This document shows, piece by piece, positions 32,359-43,883 of a stretch of 64,000 nt of DNA. The stretch spans positions 6,186,965 to 6,250,964 of the forward strand of contig NC_133782.1 of NCBI RefSeq assembly GCF_003597395.2, read 5' to 3'. Source of the stretch: Chelonoidis abingdonii. Taxonomy: Eukaryota > Chordata > Testudines > Testudinidae. The notes beneath the pieces are model-generated. The model saw only the letters and a program-made list of their open reading frames with translations, had not been told where the DNA came from and did not search any database. Made by a program: the position numbers and the translations under genes. Numbering within the stretch: position 1 is the first letter of the stretch; the number at the start of each line of letters is the position of its first letter.

Positions 32359-35329
32359 TACAGAGATAAACATGCCAATGGGAAAGAAAATGTGTCCAAG
32401 CCTGAAAGGTGAAAGGGAGCAGTGGAACAGAAACATGGTCAAAAAGGAAAGACAAAAAAAACTTACCAAAAAATCAGACAAGAGGTGATAAATATAATGA
32501 GGTTTTTCAATTAAACTGGCCCCTCAGGCAGCGATGTAGGAACACATTCAATTAGGCTCTGATTTTAAAGTTGAGGTTCCCTCATGAGCAGTTAATTAAA
32601 TTAGAAGATTAATTTAGCTTCTTGGGAAGGAAGCAACAAAATATGTACACTTTTGTAAGTGATTTTTAGCAACCACAGGGCTCCTAGAGCTTTGGATTAG
32701 GTGCTGTCTCCTTTCAGAAATTGAAATTAATACACGAAGAGAAAGAAAAGAAGGAAGAGGAAACTAATGATTTTGGATTTTTCGATTCCTACTGTAAATC
32801 TCTGAAAATAAGGATTTATGATGGTGGATCTTAGGAGCACATCCTCTGCTGCCATAGCTCCATTCGATGATCATCTGCAGCCAATCCATCAGCCAAGTGA
32901 GGACCTCAGACTCTACACAGCAGGGCTGTACTGATAATAATGTCTCAAGATAGCACTAACGACATTCGAAAGGATCACTTTCTTTTCCTTTCAAAAGCTG
33001 GGAGGAGTGAGCAGTCCACATCATGAGGTTGCCTCACCTTCTGTGGGGGAAGCTTGGTTCTATCACTTGTACAACATCCTGTGGTACAGGGAATGACCTA
33101 TTTCAATAATCCTGTAAAAATTGTTTAATGGCTGCTGGCAAATACTCCTGGTGACATGATGGGAAAACAGGGAAGAAAGGAGAGAAAAATGGAAAACAAG
33201 TGATTTGACCAGAGATTCATCTTGTTGGATCTCTTTGGTTTCATCTCTTTGGTATCCACTGGTTTTGATGGACATTAGTGTTAAAATGTCCCAACCCTGA
33301 CAGTCGAGAGTCAAGGCAACAGTGGGAATGGTCCTGACAATGGCAGAGTCTAGAAGGAGCCCATTCTACCTTTTCAAATCTCTGCAAGGTTTTACTAGCA
33401 AGTTATTTGGTAGGACCCTGCTTCAGCCTCTGACTTTGGACTCTCTCTCCTCATTCCAGAATCAGCACACAAGAAATTTCCACACTGTATGGCAACAGGT
33501 GAGAAACAGCTGCTCTCTCTTTCGACTGTTGCTAGGTCTCAACTCACTTTCCCTCCTCCAGGCAACTCCCCCTTCTCAACTTTCCCTCCTTCACTGGCCT
33601 GTATCTCTGTGAGCTCTCTTCAGTTCATTTAAAGCAATGGATACTCTCAATTATCTGTGTCCTACAGACCAAGAATCATTCCTAAGAGTTATCCAGGACA
33701 TAATTTCAACGAACAGATAAAGTCTAGAATATCACATTCTGTTTGTGGACAAGGGGTAAACAGAAAAAGAGCTATAGTCTGAGTCAATGAATAAATCATT
33801 CATTTTCAGTTGGCTACCCTGCTTTAATCTGTACTGATGCCACAGCTTATTTCTAGGGATCCCAGTTCAAGGTCAGACATATTCATTAATTTTGAAGATC
33901 CACTGAGGCATGACCAGTGGGAGAGCCACTGTTCAGCTCACTGGGGTAGATGAATAATTGAGCTAATTCAGACTAGGACGTGTGTTAAGAGAGAGGAAGC
34001 AAAATTCTATAGTGGTTAGTATGAAGTAATGGTGATCTGATAATACGGTGCCCTGAGCACTATAATAATGTGGTGCCATTAGTGTATATCCCTGGGAATT
34101 TGCATGGAAATAATGGCTTGTAGCAATGCAGTCTCTTGTGAGACTATCTCCTCGTGAGAGGTGCAGAATTCTTACTGATGGGCACTGTAGAAGCTACCTG
34201 ATGTCGCTGAGGTGGCACAGTGCCGCTAATGAATCCTCAGATCTCAACTAAGGAAAACACAAGTCAGTGAAAGCCATAATTCCTGCATTGCATGGATAGA
34301 GATTAGGTCCCTTTGCCATTGTTTTTATGGTTTCATCTGACCTGAACCAGGGAGTTGCAAACTTGTTGATAAAGGAAAACTAGAAAGGTGGTATGGTTTG
34401 ACTGTAGCTCCTGCAAATATCTCCAGATAGTGCTGAAATTCTACATTGCATCCCGAGACATCAGCGCTCTTTAGTGAAATCACATCAGATTTCTACCCAT
34501 CACTTCCTTGGAAAAAAGGGCAAGCTCAGAACATTTTCTTCAGGGGCAGAGGCCTACTTTTATTTCCGAAGGCTGTGGTATGTCAGGAATATCTCTCTAT
34601 CTGTATTACTACCAACTATGCATATAGTTTAGCATTGGCCATAAACCAGTTATCTGTCTTGGGTTGATGGATTTGATGACAAAAGCACAAATAATCCAGC
34701 ATAAAACCCATTCCTTTTTCTAAACACCATATGGATAGCCCCTAGGGAAACCTTGGTAACAAGATGAGCCCATGACCCGACAACTGTGGGGACCCAGAAT
34801 AAGCAAAGGGTGGGGTGTGTATGTGGAAATGTGGCTTCCTTGTTGAAAAGCTGTCTCGTTAACATTGGGCCCCTTTCAGTGGAATATTAACATTCAAAAA
34901 ATAGGGAGCGAGCGAATAAGAGCCTGAAGAGCTTTTAACCTGTTTGAGGCTTCCAGAGAGGCAGGTTTCAATGGATTCAGATTGATAAAGTACCCTCCAT
35001 TCCTCGTTGGTGCAGAAAAGCCATCCAGGGAAGTTGTGAATCTTTGACATTTCTAAGGGGTCTGAAGTCTTTAAGAAAAATACACCAGAACTAGTTTAGA
35101 AGACAGGACTGGAGGAGTGAGGCCATGCCAGAAAGACAAAGGTGGGAGCCCTGTGACTAGTTATTTGAGCTTAGCTTTATTATGATGAACCTGGCACTTG
35201 GAAATGTGGGTAGCTGAAGTGAGTGGAAGCTGAGGTTTTGCAAACTCTTCTTTCTATCGGTTAAACTTTAGAACCCTAGTTCTAAACTTTAGAACTTTAG
35301 ATGTGCCCTAGTTCAAACCCACATTCGGG
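32359..35329. other. No supported gene; homeobox-type AT-rich block near 32510-32640
   Basis: About 3 kb without a supported exon or transposon end. At 32590-32630 there are several TAAT/ATTA words ('gttaattaaattagaagattaattt'), which could be homeodomain sites or simply AT-rich sequence. Confidence 0.45.
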
Positions 35330-35432
35330 GATTTGAAGCAGGAACTAGGGGTGAAAAAGTCTATAGCCCGTGTTACAAAGGAGGTCAGATTCGACGATCA
35401 CTATGGTTCATTCCAGCCCCATCTGTGTGTCT
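35330..35432 (+). mobile_element. Possible CR1 3'-tail remnant
   Basis: 'gtctatagcccgtgttacaa', 'aggaggtcagattcgacgat', 'cactatggttcattccagcc' parallel the CR1 tail blocks 'ctatggcctgtgttatac', 'aggaggtcagactagatgat', 'cataatagtcccttctggc' found intact at 62540-62626. Heavily diverged. Confidence 0.5.
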
Positions 35433-37529
35433 AAACTCATCATATTTCTTTAGGGGGAATAAAATCAGTGTTTCAGCTAAAGGGGCTGTATAGTGGACAG
35501 AAGGGTGCCTCCCAAGTCAGGCTAGCACAAGCAGAGGGCCAACATACAGAATGTTTACTGCTTTTTACACCCTCCCATCCTGCTCTCAGCTATTCGTCTC
35601 TTTTAGGGTCGCAAGATTTTTTGTCTTCTTCCACTTTTGCTTTGCTTTCTTCTCTCCCAGCCACCCCCAATCTCATAATCAAAACAAAACAGCTTGGAAA
35701 GTTCAGTTTAAACTTCTAAGCTCCTGATGTTCAGTAGAATTAGAATGTAGGAAAAGCAAGTGCACCCAGCCCTAAGATACCTGTCTTTGACTTATAAGGT
35801 AGCAATACCCTAAAGCACACAGAAGCAGCCCTTTATGGAGAAGCCCCTTGCTTTGTGAATACCTAGCCTATATTACTATACTCTGCTGCAAGGCTGCCTA
35901 CTTATATAACCTTTTTTCCCAGCATGCCTCTCTGTGACTGGCCCTTTAAATTTAGCAGCTCTTAGGCTCCTTCAGCCCTAAAGTAGCCATTTTGCAGCTA
36001 GCTGCTAGATCTTCTTCTTTTCCAGCTGGTAAGCATCAGCTTCTACCATGTTCTTCCTTTACTGCTCATGAAGGGAGTCACACATTGTGCCACATCCTTT
36101 AAGAATTTAGCAGACACAACAACACACAGACAGGCACTAGAGGTTTGTGTACATTGGGCTGTTTGGGGAAATCTGCCTCCCGCTCCTTTGTGAAGTTAGC
36201 AAGGTGCATCAGTGTAGACTGCCCACAAGCTTTTGATACCGCTGCCCTCTCTGAGCTACACTGGATAACACGGCAGAAACCCCCCCTGAAACCAGGCTAT
36301 GCTAGCACTTCTGCTGGTGGGACTGCACAGCTGCTACACAATAATGACTAACAGAGCTAAGTGGAGATATTGTCTAACTGATTTCCCCTCCCAGGCGTAT
36401 GTTAATATTTGCTTTAACAAAACACTGATTTGTTCCACTTCTAAACCCCACACCTGAAATAAAAAAATCCTCCCCCCCATATGTGTGTATCCTGTGCAAG
36501 AATATGACACTAGGCTTTTTCTCACCCTTTTCAAAGATCACTACTGTTCACCCCTCCTGAGGAATCCTCTTGCTCTAAGGAAGTCTCCCGTGAACATTCA
36601 GGGAATCTCTGGGTGATTTTTCTGGAGCAGGCAATGCATGATATAAGTAAAGTAACAAACTTGCTGATGCATTTCTTGTCACCATCCATCCCACCCACCC
36701 ACAAGAAAAGACCTGCTGACCTTTCAGTGCTTCTTATTTAGAAAATCATTTAAACTCCAGACTGGAAGCCAATGCGGTCCCAGAGGAATCTGGCATAAGA
36801 CTCCTCAAAATTGTCAAGCAGCAACAAAGCCCTGTTTGCACTGATGGGTAGGAGAGACTCTCTGAGAATTACAGGTGATTAACCAGAGAGGCTGGTCCCA
36901 ATTGCAGATGACCGTGCTAAACAAACATTGGCAAGCAACTTTACTGAATGATCTCGAGCATTTTTTCCCTTCAAGTGAGATGTTTAACATGAGTCAGTTG
37001 TCAAGAAGGGAATTTTAAATGAAGAACAGATAAAAAACTCCTCAGTGCCATGCTATATTTGCAGACAGAGGGGTGACTGGCTGCTGAAGAGAATAAGGTA
37101 TTCCTCCCCCTTCTCAAATGCCCCTAGCCACTTCTACCTTAAGGAGCAGGAGATGAAAAAGAATCAGATAGAGATCTCCCATGTGAGGCTGCCAAAGGCT
37201 AATCACTAGGCCCTGCTGCCAGTGAGATTTTTAAGACATGACACTGGGGAGTATAGAGATCCTTTTACACGCTTTCTGCTGAGTGTGGATGAATATTTCC
37301 CTGACTGAATCTGCATACAGATTATTATTTTATTATTTCGATTGATAAAGAAACAAGTGGCTCTCCGAATGTGCCAGCTGACCAACAAACACAATAAATC
37401 AAAAGAGAAATCACAGCTCCATAACACACAATAATAGTAAATCACCTGGCAGCATGGAAAGGAAATCACAAATGCCCGTTTTCCACTGTACCTCATCCCT
37501 GACAATATCTGTAACTCTTGTAAAAAGAT
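35433..37529. other. No supported gene; complex block near 36730-37050
   Basis: About 2.1 kb, no exon or transposon recognised. 36730-37050 is complex, non-repetitive sequence that could be a conserved non-coding element; this cannot be tested here. Confidence 0.4.
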
Positions 37530-37795
37530 GGGCCTTGCAGCTTGCCCGGAAGGTTGGCAGATGTAGGATGTTTGGGACTGATGGGGCAGAGAAGCATAGA
37601 CCAGAGGAAAGGGGCCCTTAGCTGAGAATGCCCTGCCAGCCTCCTCGTCTATTTGACACCAAAGGGGTCCTGGTGATTTCTGCTGCGGCAGTGGGTCACT
37701 GGAAGAGGTGATCTCAAGGTAGAAAGAACCTACATCACTTAGAACTTTATGGTCAATATCAACACCTTAAACAGCACTCCCTATTTCCATTTGGA
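37530..37795 (+). repeat. Old interspersed repeat, copy A
   Basis: It shares ordered blocks with 49556-49870: 'gctgagaatgccctgcc' against 'gcagagaatgcctggct', and 'agaacctacatcacttagaactttatggtcaa...caccttaaa' against 'agaacctaatccaatgagggctctataggtta...tgccttaaa'. This indicates two very diverged copies of one old family whose class I cannot name. Confidence 0.45.
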
Positions 37796-37968
37796 TGTAG
37801 GATTCCCTTTGCTCTGGTTTAGTCTGAATGCTGTACCAAGCATTTGAATTATTCATTCAGACACAGCCTGGGTTTGAGATTTACGTCATGCTATGAAAAT
37901 GAGTTGAGGTGGTTCACACAGCTATGACATTTGTAAACCCTCCACTCCTGGCCCCCTTCTCTCTCTCT

Positions 37969-38282
37969 GGGTACGCCCACAGTGCAGCTGGGAAGTGTGG
38001 TTCCCAGCTCAGACAGACATACTAGCGCTAGCTTTGATTGAGCCAGCATGCTAAAAATAGCAGTGTAACTGTGGCCACACGAGTAGTGGCTCAGCCTAGC
38101 TGCCAGAGTATAAACCTGCTCAGGAGGACCCTGGGTGTGTAGTCAGGTGGCTAGCCCAAGCCGCTGCCTGTTCTGCTTTGGCTACACGACTATACTTTGT
38201 GTGCTAGCCCAAACAAAGCTAGTGCATGTATATCTCCCTGAGCTGGGAATCTCACCTCCTAGCTGCAGTGCAGATGTAGCCT
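37969..38282. mobile_element. Long-TIR (foldback) MITE
   Basis: The left 70 bases (agtgcagctgggaagtgtgg, ttcccagctcag, gcgctagctttg) are matched by the right end read inward (cactgcagctaggaggtgag, attcccagctcaggga, gcactagctttg). Pairing continues inward: 'gtggctcagcctagctgcc' near 38086 against 'ggtggctagcccaagccgc' near 38146 read inverted. The whole 314 bp thus forms one long foldback. No coding capacity. TSD not clear. Confidence 0.8.
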
Positions 38283-39449
38283 ATATGTGTATAGGACTTG
38301 CATCACTGCCATATCTGAGCACCTGTGGACCACAACCCACTCCGTGACCTTAGAATTCTGAGAGGGCAGATGTCACCTGTTGAGAGCTGGGTCATGTTCC
38401 ATTTAGAGTCCGTTGTTCATCTCAGTATTGCACAGCTCTAAGTCCTCAAAGGAAGTAGTATTTAATAAACATTTATTTTGCTGATAATGCAAATATGCTC
38501 AAGACAATGTAATGGTGGTGGTGGAATATCACCAGGGACATGAAGCCCATGTCCACCCAAACCTGGGTGGAGAAGGGTTCGAGCCTGTTTATATTATTTA
38601 TTGCGTGGGAGGAGGTGTCCTTTCCATACTGCAATAATCCCTGGTGTTTCCAGTATTGCAAGTCCCCTTCAGAAAAGATCAAGTGGTCCACCCAAATCTT
38701 GCATTGGTTATTGACTGAAATTCAGGGGGTTAGAATTTCTGAGGAACTCAGGGCCAAATTTTCAGGTGCTTAGTACCAGCAATTGGGACCAGATTTTCCA
38801 AAGACTTCAGCACCTAATGTGCTGAGGTCTTTTGAGGCTATCACCCCTATTGTGGGTTCCTGAACCTTTTTGAGATTTCTGGCTGTACAGCCAATCTTAT
38901 TGCTTCCTAATTCACAGCAAACAGCTAGACAATGGTAACACAGTTTAATGCCCAGACTGCAGCAACAATAGCTCTGAAGATCTCACAATAAGTATGCTGC
39001 TGATGGATGATGCCTTTGTACTCAGTTATGTATATTTCCCTGGAGGTGTTCCAAAACCTACCCTAGCACAGAGGGACAGTGCACATTACATGTTTTTATT
39101 TTATCTACATCATTTGTTGAGACTTTTGTTTGGGAGAAAAGGAGCGAAGCAAAAGATGGTGGTTATCTTCGCTCTGCACCCGCACCCAGGATACTGGCTG
39201 ACGAATGACATCCAACTGGCAACGGCAGCCCTCCTAGCTTTTCAAATAAACAGAACACAGAACCATCAAGAAGCCATCAGACCTTTCACTTAAATCTATT
39301 GATTAAGCCTAGATATTTGGAAAGGGGTTCAAATAACAGTATAGTCTCTCTCTTTCCTCTCTCTCCCCTCCCCCCCACTTTTAACTTGTTTTGGGATCCA
39401 TTTCTTCAAATGAGATGTTAGACTGAAGTCTCTTCCAAGGCTCAGTTGA
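38283..39449. other. No supported gene; weak palindromic remnant
   Basis: 38752-38850 ('agggccaaattttcaggtgc', 'accagattttccaaagactt') resembles arms of the 'ccagattttcaaag' palindromic family. No gene. Confidence 0.4.
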
Positions 39450-40026
39450 GAGTGACTGGAAGCCAGGAAGCCCTGAAGTCTTATCCTAACTCTGCTACTG
39501 ATTCTCTTTGCAGCCTTGGACAAGTTATTAACCACTCTGTGTCTGTTATTCCACCTGAAAAGTGGGGCTAATAATTCTTACTTCACAGTCTGAGAGAACA
39601 GAAATGTGAGGGCTCTTCACTCTAGCTGACAAAGGTTTAACAAGAGCCAATTACTGTAAACTCAAGCTAGACAAATTCAGCCTGGAAATAAGGTGTACAT
39701 TTTTAACAGCAAGGATAATTAATCACTGAAACAATGTATGGAGGGTTGTGGTGGATTCTCCATGACTGACAATTTTTAATCCAAGACTGGATGTTTTTCT
39801 AAAAGATCTGCTCTAGTTCAAACATAAGTAATTCAGGGAAGTCCTGTGGCAGCCCGTGTTCTGCAGAAGGTCAAACTAGATGATCACATTGGTCCCTTCT
39901 GGCTTTATAATCTATGACTCTAAACTGTTACTGTATGTACAGCACCTAGTGCCAAGTGGCTATGATTTCAGTTTGCCAGTAGGCACCAACATAATGCAAA
40001 ATAACCGATAATAAGTAAAAAAATAA
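39450..40026 (+). mobile_element. MIR/CORE-SINE interrupted by CR1
   Basis: The head and core lie at 39450-39622 ('gccaggaagccctgaagtct', 'actctgctactgattctctt', 'agccttggacaagttatta'). The shared 3' tail resumes after the CR1 at 39919 ('gttactgtatgtacagcacc', 'tagtgccaagtggc', AAT-rich end near 40020). The hexamer actcta flanks the CR1 on both sides (near 39615 and 39917). Confidence 0.6.
39640..39918 (+). mobile_element. CR1 3' end, plus strand
   Basis: It contains 'aagctagacaaattcagcct', 'tggtggattctccatgactg', 'gatgtttttctaaaagatct' and terminal 'tagatgatcacattggtccc', 'ttctggctttataatctatg'. These match 62350-62626 block for block. 5'-truncated, non-coding. Confidence 0.85.
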
Positions 40027-40424
40027 ACTCTTTAAAAAATAAGATGGTGCGGTCAGTTGTCAGCCAAGCCTCTTCATAGCCTTTGCTCAACACACACATG
40101 GTCTAACAATTGCACCTGCATCTTTAAATAATCTGACACCTGTGTGGATGCAAGTGCTTGTGGAACTGGTCTCTTGCTGTGCCTGTTCCACAGAGGATGT
40201 GTGTGTGTTACAGTTCCCAGCTAGAGCCTGGCTCTTCAGCTCAAGCTGTAGAGACTCATGATTTTAACTCTGGAGGGGACCCTAAGCCAATACCAAGTCA
40301 CACTAGCAGCTGCCAAATTCACTGCAGCAAATGCAAGTATGAGAGTTTAAAAAATGTGTGCAATATTTTGTGCATACATAAGTGCGGAGCTCTTGGATGA
40401 AAATGCTGCTATGTATTTTGAATG
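40027..40424. other. No supported feature
   Basis: About 400 bp, nothing recognised. Confidence 0.4.
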
Positions 40425-40515
40425 CTTTCTGCTAAATTCCTATGGCCTGTGTTTTACAGAAGGTCAGGCTAAATTATTATAATGATCTCTTCTAGCTTTA
40501 GAATCTATTGCAGGG
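40425..40515 (+). mobile_element. CR1 terminal fragment, plus strand
   Basis: 'cctatggcctgtgttttaca', 'gaaggtcaggctaaattatt', 'gatctcttctagctttagaa' repeat the last 80 bases of the CR1 at 39640-39918. Confidence 0.7.
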
Positions 40516-40694
40516 GGAAAAAAAAACCCTCTGTCTGAGCTATTTCTGAGCATATAATGGTTGCTTGCTGTGTAATTAATACAGAATCAGTCTCTAACTT
40601 CCAATTACTAGCAAGCAGAAGTCTCAATTTAAGTGTTTTTTTTAAATAAGGATTTATAGGCACAAGGCTTCGTAGATCCAAGGGCAGTGAGTAC
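40516..40694. other. No supported feature
   Basis: Short unique segment between a CR1 tail and a palindromic element. Confidence 0.3.
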
Positions 40695-40796
40695 CCAACT
40701 CTGCTCAGTTACACCAGTGTCAATCCAAAGTAATGTCACCCATTTTAACAGAGTTACCAACAGACACCAATGTGATTGAAAGCAGATTTTGGCCTT
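40695..40796. repeat. Palindromic MITE of about 100 bp
   Basis: Left arm 'tctgctcagttacaccagtgtc' mirrors right arm 'gacaccaatgtgattgaaagcaga' read inward, with a centre near 40745. It is related to 30436-30524. Confidence 0.6.
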
Positions 40797-43700
40797 GAAG
40801 CTCCACTCCATTTCTACATGGCATCTCTTCCAGGTTGCAAATAGAGAGGCAGAAGTATTGTTGCAGTAGGAGTCACCAGACGGCGCTTGTTCCACACATT
40901 CCTACACGTTCTTATCACACGAGCACTGTTCAGTCTTTAAAAAAATGCTTTATTGTCATTAGTTTTGGGGAAGTGGGCAGTTTCCACTAAGGCGGGAGAG
41001 ACTTTGGTGCACTTTAACCTGCCTGACTAGTGAACTCCTGGAGTAGAGTTGCATCCTGGGGCCTCTGCATTAGGGCTGAAAGTTACTGGAAGAGCTGTTT
41101 GTCAGCGCCTGTGGCCAATGACTGGTGTATGTGTGTACATAAAACAAGTTATACTAAGAAAATCCCCAGTCTCCACGTTACTGGTTTCTCCTCCACTGGA
41201 AAGCTGGCATGCAAGGCCCCAAAATCTGCTTGGAGGAGGGGAGGTATCATGTAGCGAGGTAGACTTTGTTTTGATAATCCAACACTGGAGTAGTTGAGAT
41301 CTGAATCCCAGTTAATTCAAATCCCTAAGGTGAGGCATTGCATTCAGAGAAGTGGTGCTGAGTTTGGCCTATAATCTCACCAGCACGAATATCTAGACCT
41401 AAACTACAAACAGCCTTGTTTGTAAATGAATGTTATCTCAAAATACTAGACCCAAAAGACAGTCTGCTGCTTACTCAGAAGAACAAATAAAAAAGCAAAG
41501 TAAGCTATAAATTGTTATAGATCCAGATTGAGAAGCATCTCATTAAGAAGCTACTGTGCCTTCCAATATCCAGATATTTAAAACACAGGCTGACTGTGCT
41601 ACCAAATGTCAAACTAGTAGCCACAAACTGGAACTAGAAACCAAGAGATCAGGGCAAGTGATTTTTTTTAATCAATATGGCCGAGGGCAAACTGAACCTC
41701 AGAGTCATTTTCTGCTTCACTTTGAGGAATATAAAAATACAAGAAAGATGTTACAAGGCCCCAGTTGGCACCTATCGTAATATAACTATTGAATGATTAC
41801 AATGTGTAAGCCTTTGGCACTAATGTATCTGCACTCTTCTTATATAGTGAATTGCCAGTATACGTAGGGTGTATCTGTGATATACAAACTGCCTTGTTTG
41901 ATTGAGTGTCATACACAACAGCCTCCCGCAGAAACCTGCAGCCCACTTAATTTGCCCCTGGAAAGCAATTACTATGAATACGGGTGTAAACTGCACCTAC
42001 TTAGCTCTTTGCACACACATGGTACATGGCATCTGCTCATGTGACAGAATGTCGAACTTGCTTAAAATTTTGGCCCCTGATCCTGAGCGAATTCACCATT
42101 TATCTCTACATTTCCCTCCTCATGTAAAAAGTAACTCTTAAGCCCCAGAGGTTAGCATGGTTGAGATCATAACCAATTGGCTAAATCTGAGCGTCAGCCA
42201 CCAGGATGTAGGATTACACTGTTAGAGTTGGTGTGTCTCTTTGTCAGTATCCTGGATCAGCGGTCAGATTAATGAGGTCAAATTTAAAATCCCAATACAA
42301 ATCAAGGTAGTGCACGTACACTGCCTTGTACACATGTCTGGGCGCACAGTTACCTGATCTGCATGAGCAAATGCAGGAGGCTTGAGTGTGCAGATGGTTA
42401 TTTTCATTGGATTTTGGAACTGTGGTTCCATAATTTCCTTCTCCTCTTCCATTCTGCTCCCTTTGAGTTTCCTCTCACTGTTCCCCATTGCATGGGCACT
42501 GCAAGTTCTACTAAATTATGATGAGTGAAAACAGCCTGTGTCATTTTTCAGAGACGTGCTTCAAAGATTTCCTACAGCCTGCTAGAAAACCTTGGGGAAT
42601 GAAAGCATAATATTTCAGATTACACTAAGTTATGTTTATTTAACCTATTTCCTGTGCTAGCTTTCATGTCTCATCCTGGAGAAAATGTTATGCTGATGTG
42701 ATTTTCATTTATTCACAACTTGGACTTTTAAGAAAATGATAATCCTTGAGCTATTTTTCTATTTGCATTCTGAATAAACCGTAAATTGCTTTTTCCTCCC
42801 TTTCACCACAGTAACAGTAAAGCGCTGGCTGAGCAACTAAGTTACATAAACTGAAATTACTTGTTGTTTTTTTCAAATGCTTATACAGCCGTTATCACTG
42901 TAGGTTCCAAGCATCTTCCAGAAGTGCTTTAAGTCACCTGACCTGTACCTGTCACATGTCATTCTTTCTTTCTCACTTCTTCTCCCCAAGAAGAAATTGT
43001 ATGGGGATTTTTTTAAATGAATATATTCCATGTATATCCTGTTCTGTGTTTACTTTACCTTCCTACATCACAAATGAACTCTGTTTTGTGATTTCTCATC
43101 CTTGTTCATTGAGGATATTTATCCATATCTCCAAAATAGACATGTTCTGTCATTTGTAAGAGCATCCCACATTCTGCTAAATGTTAAAGAAAAGGATAAA
43201 AAAAAAGGAAAAAAAAAGATGTCTTACTGATGAGATTTTGCAACAGTTTTTGAGACTGAGGGGATGTAAGTGTGGTAACTGGAAGTAAGGGGTTGTGGTA
43301 AAATACAATATTCTCATCATTTGATTTCATGATGCTGATAAACCAAAGCATGCAGCCAATGCCTGTCTGTAGCTGAAGAATCTGGTGGCTCCTGGGGACA
43401 TGGGCTTGTGAGCCTCTAATGTGAAGGACTGATGGAAAGAGAATTTGGGTTCCTTCAGCCTATGGTGCAAACATTGATCTGGAAAAGCTTCAGTTTAGTA
43501 GTTCTGTGCTGAAGCAGCGCAATGGATCACATGGTGATTGCTTCATCAGAGAGATGTTGGTTTTGCTTCTTTAGTCCATTCATAAGAGTGCAAGGCTAAC
43601 AAGTCAGATCTCTAACCATCTCAATTTTCCAGTCTAACTGATTTTCCTATCTTGTCTACCCCGACATGTCTCCTACCTACAGGCTGTCTCTGCCTTTCCT

Positions 43701-43802
43701 TTCTTCTTCCCAAAAGCCTCTGCTCAAGTTTCATTCTCCTTAATTTCCCACACCCCTCACCTGCATGCCCAACCTCAGATCTCTCTTAGGTGGTCATAGA
43801 CA
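40797..43802. other. No supported feature
   Basis: About 3 kb of single-copy-looking sequence. Short frames only (under 85 codons). A-rich runs at 43197-43216. Confidence 0.5.
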
Positions 43803-43883
43803 CCAGATCCTGAGAGGTATTTAGGTGCTTAACTCCCATGTAAAGCAACGTGAGTTAGGCACTAAATACCTTTGAGGATCTGG
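43803..43883. repeat. Palindromic MITE of about 80 bp
   Basis: Left arm at 43803-43836 (ccagatcctgagaggtattt, aggtgcttaactccca) and right arm at 43850-43883 (tgagttaggcactaaatacc, tttgaggatctgg) pair over about 30 of 34 positions with a roughly 13-nt loop. It is the cleanest of the short palindromes here. Confidence 0.75.

Noticed and set aside
31770..32399. 209-codon minus-strand open frame, the longest in the window
   Set aside because: It overlaps the GC-rich hAT-like element at 32128-32350, which is stop-poor; the protein is low-complexity and has no domain.
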